A DNA stretch of 64,000 nt from Colletotrichum lupini (taxonomy: Eukaryota > Ascomycota > Sordariomycetes > Glomerellales > Glomerellaceae), in the NCBI RefSeq assembly GCF_023278565.1, contig NC_064682.1, positions 1,054,001 through 1,118,000 on the forward strand, in the 5' to 3' direction. Below the pieces are notes generated by a model. It did not search any database. It was given only the letters and a program-made list of their open reading frames with translations, and was not told where the DNA came from. Of the stretch, positions 55,283-64,000 are shown in pieces. Made by a program: the position numbers and the translations under genes. How positions within the stretch are numbered: the first letter of the stretch is position 1; the number at the start of each line of letters is the position of its first letter.

Positions 55283-57150
55283 AGTCGACCCACCCCCTTT
55301 TGGCCACCCCCCCCTTTTGGCCACCCTATCAAAACATAGTATCAAAACATTACTACTAACTATACTTAATTAATTAACTATTTTCTACTACTATAATAAT
55401 ATAATTATTATTCTCCCTAAGTAATTCGACCCCTACGAGTTAACTAGGACTAACTAAATAGTTATTAAAGTCCTCTTAAGCTCTTTATATATCTTAAATA
55501 TTTACGAACTTAGTATTTAGGTTTATTAGTATATTCTTCTTTTTCTACGGCTTTAATTAGTTAACTTTAGCTTTTAGAACTTAAATATAGTACTAAAATA
55601 TTACTAAATAGTAAGCCTACTTACTAAATACTTTTTTTACCTTTTTAAATAGTAGTTATTAAGTATTATAGTCTAGACTAAGCTTTATAAATAACTTTAA
55701 CTAATCGCAGAGCTTACTAGCCTTTTTAAATATTAACTAGTTAATAATAAACGCCGCTAATACTTAGTTAATAGCTTTTCTAATATTACTAATTACTTAC
55801 TTAGTATTTACGGTCTTTTTAGTTAGTATAACTAGGTTAAGTAGGACTATTAAATTAATAAGTAGTCTAGCTATATTAGGGGGATATAGTCTAGTTACTT
55901 TTTATTTATTTTATATATTTAATAATATTAAACTAACTAAACGAGCTTTTTAATAATAACTTAAGAAGTACTATTTTTTAATAATAATAGAATTATTTAT
56001 TATATCCTCCATACTAAGCTCCTTCTTATACTTAGACTTAATAAGTTTAAAAATAGTTATATTTAACGGCTAGAGGATATAGGAAGTATATAATAATAAG
56101 AATAATAAATAAACGTTATTTTTATAGTATTCTTATATAAATTCTATTGTTATATAACTCTTATAACTATTTAGAACTAATAATCGAGGCTTATTAAGTA
56201 TACTAAGCCCCTTAAAAGGGGGGGTCTTAGTTTATAATAAGAATACTATTTTTAACTATTTAAAGGTAGTCTTATTAGTCGTCTAGCTATTATTTATTAT
56301 TATAAACTCCTAATTAGTATAAAGGTTAAGTTTAAGTAAAAACTACTACTACTATACCGATTTTCCTTTATATATAACTAGTAGTTTAATAGCTCGACTA
56401 TTAATAAAAATATACTTAATTATAAATACTTAAATACGCAAACTAAGCTCTTTTTTTTATATTATTATAGTCTTTATTTTACTTAAAACTAGGCTATTAA
56501 ATCCCTTACCCTCTAGGATATTAATTTTATTTATATTATACTTATTAGCCTATTTAATATTACTAATTTTTAATATATTAAGTAATCTAAATTATAATTT
56601 AATTATATTAATAATAGCCTTATTTAAACGCCTCGAATTAATAATACGACTTCTCTAGACCTTAATTAATAAGTTTTTTTTTAAAAAAGCGTTTATCTAT
56701 CTCTTCTTAAGAGGATTTATATCTCCTTAGGATCTTAGAACTTATTTAGCGAATTTTATAAACTATTTATAAGTTAATATAATACTTAGATTATATTAAA
56801 TACGAACTTATTAAGCTAGTTAGTCTTCTTATTATAAAAGAAGCCTTTAGAGGTTTATAAATATTATTACCCTCGTTTAATAACTTCTTTTATAGTTATA
56901 AAGAGTTAACTTTAGAACTTCGAACTTAATCGAGGCTTAATTAACTAAGAGACCTCTTTTAATAGCCTTAAGAGCCCGAATAACTTTATTTTTAATATAC
57001 GAGATTATTATATCGATAAATAAGTATATAAAAAAGAATTATATTTAGATGATTTTTGTAATTATTATAATAGTTTGAAAACCGTGGGTAGGGTTTTAAT
57101 GCGGTAGCTGGGATGGAGAAATGGGGTGGCCAAAAGGGGGTGGGTCGACT
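55283..57150 (-). mobile_element. Fot1/pogo-type DNA transposon, copy C, RIP-inactivated (1868 bp)
   Basis: TA at 55281-55282 and 57151-57152. Same subfamily and orientation as copy A (ends AGTCGACCCACCCCC, interior alignable throughout). The left terminal repeat has both CTTTTGGCCACCCC modules; the right one has a single module. This loses exactly 18 bp, which accounts for the length difference from copy A (1886 minus 18). A minus-strand frame at 56992-57180 is translated terminal repeat and decayed transposase leader. The element starts 80 bp after the stop codon of the ankyrin/CorA-like gene. Confidence 0.9.
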
Positions 57151-57152
57151 TA

Positions 57153-57849
57153 GATCACCGAGGGTAGCCGTGCCGCACAAGTTACTTAGGTAGGTAATAC
57201 CTACTTACTACATTAGTATTAATATACTGGATGGAGAAACCATTGTTTTGGTCGGTGTGATGCGAGTTTGGCATCGATAGATGATTGAATCCAGTGAGTA
57301 CCTATATTCGAAGTGCTTGTTAGAGAAGAGAAATTGCGGTCATAGTTTATCAAGTTTGGAAAGTCTGTACCAAGTGCTTCTAATGTTCCCTTCGTGGGTA
57401 TTTGCAAGGGGCCAGGCATTCATCTGTATTACGATCGCTCTCTACCATAGACGATGTTATACGTGTGACAGGTCTAGTAAAGGACATAAGTAGGAAAGAT
57501 CTAAGAAGCGGAATTCGTCCGAGACACCTGGAATTGACATATCAAAGCAGGTTCGATAGTCCTATTTACAATCTCTCCCTGGAAACTGCAGTCTCACTAC
57601 TGGTTTCATTACCCGGATGTCCCTGTGCAAGAAGACCATTAGTTCATTGTACCATGACAAAAAAGCCGAAAGGAGCATTGAATCTACCTTGAGTCATTGG
57701 AGAAGCGCATGCCAGGTGTTGGCGATTCTGCTGTAAAGAAACTTAAGCCCGGACCATACCAGGTAGGGTGATTCGTGGGTAATAAGAACTTCTGGCCTTG
57801 TATATGTACAGTCAAAGTCAGCCAACCGGAGAATGCTTTTCGTCTCGAG
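57153..57849. other. Intergenic region between a Fot1-like element and a pseudogene
   Basis: No supported coding feature. It may contain the decayed 3' end of the minus-strand pseudogene to its right. A frame at 57402-57692 has no recognisable motif. Confidence 0.4.
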
Positions 57850-59133
57850 CTAAATCCGCTGGGACGTGGAGTGATGCGCACTGAGTCTAACTTCCGCAAG
57901 ATGATAGGCTGCACAAAATCTTCTCAGTTTCAATATGTTCCAGATGCCAAAAAGACATGACAGAAGAGGAGAATTCCCATCAACAAGTCCAAATGGAATT
58001 AGGAGCGGACCGAGCTGAATCGATAGCATCATGTCTACCACGAAGAAGTAGATCGAGGACCCGAACCCGAACCGGTTTGCAGTTTCTTTCGACTCCAAGA
58101 ACAATCTATAAATGTGTCCCTGTCGATCTTCTGGGAGCAGGTTTGGGTCATTTATAGTTGTATAGAAACATCGTTTAATCTCGTCGAAGTGTGTGACATA
58201 GCTGCAAGGTTGTGCAGGTGATGATCTTGATTCGACATCGTCACCGCTCATCTGGCATTGATGATATGAAACCTCAATATCAACGGGTACTTCTTCAGCC
58301 TGGTTTCCGTTCATTTGAGAACTTTAGTCAGTACACGACCTGCAAAATTACCTTGGTTCCACGATCGCCAGGGACTTACCTGTGCGTATCTTTCCCACTG
58401 CCATCAGTGGCTGCACGAGCAGGAGAAGAGCCACGGTCTGACCGAATCCCATATCGGTGGACTCCGGGGTTAAGTCTGGAGATCTGGCGAAGCGACGTAG
58501 GATGGCCTGGCTCACCGCAAACGAAAAATTGAAAATCAGGCTTGGTTATGTCGAAAGGCGCGATGAGGAATAACGGACCCCTGGAATTGAACGTCGCCTG
58601 GAAATGTTTGCTATGTCGCAGATGCCAGCCACGCGCCTTGTCATTACTCCGTCATCAAAGGTTTTGACCGGAAACTTGTGAAATGGTCCTGGCCGATGAC
58701 ACTCGAGACGGAGCTTGGCATCAAAGAGAGCATCGCGCTTCTGATGGGCAGCGGCCTTCTCTTGGTCCATGTCCCAAGCCAAAGCCCCCTTATAAAGTAG
58801 AGAGGGACGGCCCATGAGGTTGAGCAATGGCGCAACGCCTCGCCGAGTTTGATCCTTCAGGTAGAAGTTTTGCAAGCGGAAAATGTAGCCGCTCCACAAG
58901 TACAGAAGAGGGATGAGTGGGTATTGGGCATATAGGACTGAGATCCCGCTCGATGGGTTTAAACATGCTGCAGATGCAGTACCCCCGCCGCCGTGGTGCT
59001 AGTCCATATCCGAGACCACAGCGGTCGTGTACGTCGAAGGAATGAGCACACGCACCATGGTAAATACTCGCAAATTAAAGAACCATCGACTTTGGGACTT
59101 GTATGTCTGTCTGAGGATGTCGAGGGTAGCCAT
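57850..59133 (-). pseudogene. Decayed fungal membrane-protein gene
   Basis: On the minus strand a frame opens at the ATG complementary to 59131-59133 (MATLDILRQTYKSQSRWFFN) and continues in one frame through HHGGGGTASAACLNPSSG, LYAQYPLIPLLYLWSGYIF, NFYLKDQTRRG, RPSLLYKGALAWDMDQEKAA, FHKFPVKTFDDG, and a hydrophobic end with STDMGFGQTVALLLLV. Two in-frame stops interrupt it: TAG complementary to 58999-59001 and TAA complementary to 58546-58548, both reachable by C-to-T or G-to-A change. A splice donor GTAAGT follows at 58379-58374 and the rest (57850-58314) has another open piece. The strong conserved look of the text with stops inside argues for recent loss. I recall similar fungal membrane proteins but no function. 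Confidence 0.55.
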
Positions 59134-60319
59134 GCGACGTAGAGCAGAGCAAGGCTAGACTTTGCGCCACGGAGAACTCAAATTGGGACAACTTGTCTTT
59201 GCCCAAGATGGTGGCGACAAGTACCGAAAATCGACCGTTCCATAGGGCAGACATATAAACATGGAAAGGCCGTCAGCTTTCCCGTATCTGATGACCAATC
59301 TATTTCGGCAGGAAGGGGAGAAGGGAAGTGACAGAAGATCAGAGAGCAACAAGGCCAGTATTTCGCAGTCTGAATGTAGATAGACGAAAAGTTGTAATTC
59401 ACGTTCATGACCGACAAGACCTTCCGAAAGCGAGATAGAGTGTGATCCGAGTGGACTGCGAGACGAGAAGCCGCCGGTTTCAACCCAAAGAACGCCCCCT
59501 TGATGGCCATCATTCCCCCTTCGATCCTCCCAAAAAGATGGGATCTTCGGTTCCAAGCGCAAATCTGGGTCATCTCCCGCCCTGCCAACCAAAGTCTGAC
59601 ACCGAGATATCCGAAATTACATAAGATGGCAGCCAGTCTAAAGTTATGCGGCTCCTTGACGAGGTGCCATGATGAAACCGTATTTCTGGCTTACTGGTAG
59701 GACTGTAGGGGTAGTTCCCCAGATTCGGCTGGGCGTAACCCTGCAACCGACCGATCTTGAGACGTTTCAGCGAATGGCTGTGGTGGTGGGGTTTTCCTCT
59801 TTTTGGTTGTTGGCGACAGCGTCAGAGCACCCCTGCTTAGCCTTTGCTTGGGGGTTCGTCGTTTTGGGAGAGGGGTGCTGGACAAACTCGGCAAAAGCTG
59901 ACACCAGGTCAAAACTCGTCTTTTCTTCTCCTGGCCCTCCTTGTTTGGGCCGGGGCCGCCTTCACCTCATCTTTTTCGTATGGCTGATCGGTATAGCCCG
60001 TTTTAAGGTCGCAGGTGTGAGGGGTGGTTTGAAGGCGGTGCGACGTGTCGCATCAAGCTTAATTTCCCTTGCCAGACTCAGTTTCTCCAGTTTGCAGCCT
60101 GGGTGCCGCAGTCTGGCGGTGTCGCTGGCTTTGATTTAAAGACGACTCGATGGCCTCGACTTCTGTGTCTCACTTGTTTTGAGAATCATCCCATTCGCTC
60201 ACTCGACTTTCCAACTTGCAAACCTTCTCTTCGTTCGGCTGGTCCCTTGTTTCATTTAAACTGTTCATATAACTTAACTTTTCAATTCTTCACCCGACCT
60301 TTTCGCCTCCTCAGCAAAT
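59134..60319. other. Intergenic region with promoter of the small secreted protein gene
   Basis: No coding feature supported. The last 130 bases before 60320 are rich in C and T (CACTCGACTTTCC, CTTCTCTTCG, CTTCACCCGACC), the usual look of the leader of a well-expressed fungal gene. Confidence 0.5.
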
Positions 60320-60905
60320 ATGAAGTTCACCGCGGCTCTTTCCCTGGCCCTTGCCACCTTCGTGGCCGCCATGCCCGCCGAAGATCTGTCTAAGCGCCAG
60401 GCCATCAAGAAGGGCGGCAGCACTCTCGTCTTCAAGGAGCAGGGTGGCGTACCCGGAAACGAGTGCCTCACTTTCCGCAACAACGGTATGACTCTCTGGG
60501 ATTGAACAATTCCCACGTTATCTGAGGCGACCCCACACTAACACGTATTATCTGCTAGGCGAGATCGTCAACGCTGCCTGTGTCAACACCGCTGCGGACA
60601 GACAGATCACCCCCTCGACCCAGGGCGGCAACAACGTTCTTCTCGTCCAGCGTTCTTTCACTGCCGGCTTCAGACCTGACTTGGTGAACAAGCAGGCTTG
60701 CGTCGGCTTTAACGGCACCGCTTTTCGGGCCGAGGACTGCGCTTCGAAGAATGTTGAGTTTGTGGCCCAGTCTGGCAACCAGCTTGTTGCCTCTGGCGGC
60801 GCCTGCTTGAACGGTCACGATAATAAGGCACAGGTGACTGTGTCTGCACAAGGACAGGGCTGTGCCGAGTTCACCACCACCTCTGTCAAGGCTACTGCCC
60901 CGTAA
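60320..60905 (+). CDS. Small secreted protein, 170 aa
   Basis: Two exons, 60320-60485 and 60559-60905, with a 73-bp intron (GTATGA...CACTAACA...GCTAG); frame closes. The N-terminus MKFTAALSLALATFVAAMPA is a clear signal peptide with cleavage near residue 17-20, followed by EDLSKRQ, where KR is a likely Kex2 site. The mature chain of about 145 residues has six cysteines (C50 region ECLTF, ACVNTA, ACVGF, EDCAS, GACLNG, GCAEF) and no membrane segment. No catalytic motif was recognised. The even number of cysteines suggests three disulfides. A cell-wall or host-interaction role is possible but unproven. The flanking genes are broken, this one is not. Confidence 0.85.
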
Positions 60906-61359
60906 GAGGCGAAGTCTCACAGAGCACTACTCAGGGCAGACAGCTCATCTATACCATGAGTTCACTGTGTGTCTTTCACGGAGTACAGAGGGAGGGGGAG
61001 TACTTAAGTAATACTGGGAAAAGATATCAAAATTAATAAACGTCCAGAAATGACATCGAACTTAGAAACCATGTGATTGATCCATGCTGCATTGCCTGAG
61101 GGCTACTACCAGGTAGTTGGGTTGCAGATTGCGGAATCAGTTCGCATATCATTCAATGTTGCTATCATGTAGGCAGACTATCAGGCGGAGTTAGACGTAG
61201 GATGTAAGCAGGCTCTGCACATATCCACGTCATTGTACATGGCCATCGACCATAGCCTGCTTATTGCATAGAAGCTACCTCCACGTCATAAGTGTCCGCC
61301 CGACTTCATCATGGTCCCAGCTCCTTTCGCCAACAACTCTCGCGCAGAATTTCTAGTAG
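60906..61359. other. Intergenic region
   Basis: The 3' flank of the secreted-protein gene and the upstream region of the HET-domain gene. Nothing else seen. Confidence 0.5.
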
Positions 61360-64000
61360 ATGTCAGCCGCGGACATGTCGCGCTGGCACGAGACCAATTG
61401 CGATCTCCCTCGTGTTGAGGTCGAAGATGGAATCCCCGTCTGTCGGGCGTGTCATCGAACGGCCCAAGCGGTCGAGCCAACAGCAGACGATGTCACGGCC
61501 GGTTCAATCCCGGCCATTCCTCCCAATCAGGCAACAGGTATGATGAACCTGTGGTGGCCTCATTCTGTTCCGTATAGGCTTCCGCCAGATGTTGTCAACA
61601 GCCACTTCAACAAGTCGGACAAGAGCCAAGAAGTCAGCGAAGTAGCAGAAAGTCTTTGCATTCAAAGGAGACCAACCGGAAAAAATGCCGAAGAAAAACA
61701 CACTATTCCAGCACTTCATCCATCACCCATCTATCCGAAGACAATCCGATCAGAAGAATTCCGCCTGATCAATTTCCCGGCTGCCGAAACTTGCGATGGT
61801 CTTGTACACCTGGACCTTGAAGTTCACGCCTTTGACAATTGCCCCGAATACGAGGCAGTGTCGTATACCTGGGCCGGAGAGGACGATGATGGTGCTTTGA
61901 AGCATCCCGTTTACGTCGGTTCCCATTGGGATATCTTATAGCAGACGAAAAATTGCTAGGAGATGCTTCGCTTCGTGCGACCCAAGCGAGGCTTACGAAT
62001 GCTGTGGGTCGATGCCATTTGCATCAATCAGGCCAATGTCGCCGAGCGTAACGGCCAGGTTGCGAACATGGCGCGAATCTACTCAGAATGCGTTCGTTGT
62101 GTCGTGTACCTCGGACCCGATATCGCTATACGCCCTGATGAGGACTACCCTCGACGAAGACGACTCCATGAACTAGAAATGGGCTTAACAGTACCTAAGT
62201 TTCCTACGCATTCGACAGTGCCCCAGCCTATGTTAAGACTAAAAGCTATACTTGGGCGCAAATACTTCTCTCGCGTCTGGGTAGTACAAGAGCTACTCCT
62301 CTCACACAACGTCGTTATTCGTATTGGTGACGTTGACTTCTGGATCGACCCAATTGGTGCGTCTTATTTTTCAATGAAGGCCTCCAGTTGGAAATGGGAA
62401 AAAACATACGCTCCCTGGGCTCAGCATCTGACACAGGGTCAACCTATGTCGAAAGACCTCACTGAGCTCTTATTACTCACTTCAAAGTCACACTCTACTG
62501 ATCCTCGCGACCGCGTATTTGGTGTATTTGGAATTTTGCCTAAATCTGGGGACCATTCAACTCGGCGTTACGCAGGTACACCGTTGCTGTCGGAGAATGG
62601 CCTAAAAGCCGACTACTCGTTATCAGCAAATCAAGTTTTCATCGGCACTTTCGCATACTCCTTGTTGGTCCTCAAGAAACTAGAGGTGTTATACCAGGCC
62701 TGTGGGCTCACAGGCCGTGCCCGAGACTATCCCTCCTGGGCCCCAGACTGGAGATGCAAGGACTGGAATGCTATCTTCAGCCCTCCCAGAACCGTTGGCA
62801 GACTGAAGCACATCTGTGAGATAATCTCGAGGGAAAGTCCCACATATCAAGTCAAAAGCACAGCGTCCGAGTCATTGGGCTCTGGAATTGATTGGATTGA
62901 GGCAAACAAATCATGGCACCAAGGAGCCTTTGTCAATAGTGCCACGGGAGCCTTGAATGTGAATCTAACGCAATTCTTCACCTTCAAGACTAGACCGATT
63001 CGTATTGCCCGAATGCAGGCCTATCACATCTTCGTCATGCAACCTGAAGGCGCCAACGCAGCCTACATCCTATCAGAGTTTCGCCTCGACAAGCTCATGG
63101 GTCTCGGAAACGAGAAAATGTTTGTCTTGAATGCGAGCGAGACTGACAAGATTTTCCTCGTCCTACAGCCCATAGGAAATTCAAAGACAGATTTTGCGCT
63201 CGTTGCGTCCTGTCCATATGCCTTCATTGGGCAACCTGGCCATCTAGATTCATCTGAAAAAAGACATGGCCCATCCTCCAGTGGCTGGAATCTCCTCAAA
63301 GTTCTTCAATCAAGCCTCTTCGACTCTCTCAGGAGACTTCAAGAAATTTGCCTTGAAAATATCGTGGATAGTCACGATCACGGTGGTGAAGTGAGAAGGC
63401 GTTTGCTCCCCCATGCACGATTTTACCGTGATCTGGTACCTCTATACCTCAGACTGGTTGCTGATGATCAACCTGGCGTGACTCGGTCTGAAACCACAGC
63501 TGAGTTCTACCTTCGGTGGCTGACGGACCGGTATGTGCCCCGGGTGGAGGGAGAATCTGTGATATTCAAGTTCAGCATGCGTGAGTGGATAAGAAGCCAC
63601 GAGGTGACGGGAAATGCGCCAGATAGTCGGACCCAGCAGGCTGTAGATTGGTACCTCTCTACAGTTCGATTGGAATGGAATGGCTCGAAGGTTGTTCCCG
63701 AGAACTATCAAAATCCATGGGAATTTCGGGTTGCAGGTCAAGGTTGGAAACCAGCTCTGATGACTCAATGGGACTTGGAGAGACATCATAACCGATACTC
63801 GAAATCGTTACTGGCAGAGTGGGTTGAAGTACGATGCCCAATTTCCAACTTTGAAGACTGGATCTCGATAAACAGAAAGTCATCACTGTACCATCTCCTT
63901 TCGGCAATCCACAGGGCTTCAAGGGAAACAGGGGAAGGTCTTTCGGATCTTATTTCAAGAAAGCCGAAAGAAAGTGATCGCTATGTGGGCTGTATATCGA
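61360..64000 (+). pseudogene. HET-domain (heterokaryon incompatibility) protein gene, two internal stops, runs off the right edge
   Basis: ATG at 61360 opens a frame that is continuous to the last base of the window except for two stops, TAG at 61939-61941 and TAG at 61957-61959. After the second stop more than 670 codons remain open. The N-terminus has a CxxC pair (VCRAC) in a region with another Cys/His. The HET domain follows: FRLINFPAA, YEAVSYTWAG before the stops; then MLRFVRPKRGLRMLWVDAICINQANVAERNGQV, YSECVRCVVYLG and YFSRVWVVQELLLS after them. STDPRDRVFGVFGI and YPSWAPDW are further family hallmarks. The second stop sits where the family has Trp (NCW-EML), consistent with TGG to TAG. 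HET proteins act in nonself recognition between fungal strains. Because the stops are only 15 bases apart, a short unannotated intron is a possible but poor alternative (no good donor and branch site). Confidence 0.75.

Noticed and set aside
1..64000. Secondary-metabolite gene cluster or other multi-gene system
   Set aside because: No polyketide synthase, peptide synthetase, terpene synthase or tailoring enzyme set is present; the hydrolases are separate, unlinked by layout.

Overview
The window is nuclear DNA of a filamentous ascomycete (Pezizomycotina, probably Sordariomycetes). This rests on genes with many 50-80 bp introns with GT(or GC)...CTAAY...AG signals, fungus-specific protein families (HET domain, DUF6594, ankyrin/CorA-like), Fot1/pogo-type transposons, and transposons reduced to AT-rich DNA by C-to-T / G-to-A change, the mark of repeat-induced point mutation (RIP). 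I did not try to name the species.

Layout. 0-6 kb: the 3' end of a trans-3-hydroxy-L-proline dehydratase-like gene, a tRNA-Ser(AGA), a fluoroacetate-dehalogenase-like hydrolase, and a conserved 660-aa protein of unknown function. 5.7-24.4 kb: a gene-poor stretch of about 18.6 kb with ordinary base composition and no supportable gene, interrupted by two RIP-dead Fot1-like elements (14.0 and 20.8 kb). 24.4-42.6 kb: the gene-rich core, with a 1622-aa low-complexity protein, a DUF6594 membrane protein divergent from a protein with two retropepsin-like domains, then housekeeping genes: ARMH3/DUF1741 protein, mitochondrial ISA iron-sulfur assembly protein, the replication-maintenance ATPase MGS1/WRNIP1, and an acyl-protein-thioesterase-like hydrolase. 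A Mutator-like element with a 9-bp target duplication sits about 150 bp upstream of the ISA start codon.

42.6-64 kb: a decaying accessory block. It holds a hAT-like MITE; a large ankyrin/CorA-like gene cut in two by a 6.9-kb RIP-destroyed Ty1/copia retrotransposon (5-bp target duplication, perfect reading-frame continuity across the scar); a third Fot1-like element; a membrane-protein pseudogene; one apparently intact small secreted protein; and a HET-domain gene with two in-frame stops running off the right edge.

I found no obvious new multi-gene system. The strongest observations are the exactly resolvable gene disruption (with a 15-nt micro-exon and a GC-AG intron in the broken gene), the RIP gradient across the two LTRs, the modular duplicated terminal repeats of the Fot1-like elements, the transposon in the ISA promoter, the fungal dehalogenase with a complete catalytic set, and the protein with two retropepsin-like domains. 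Exon coordinates were worked out by hand from splice signals and frame arithmetic; family names come from recognition of motifs, not from a database search.
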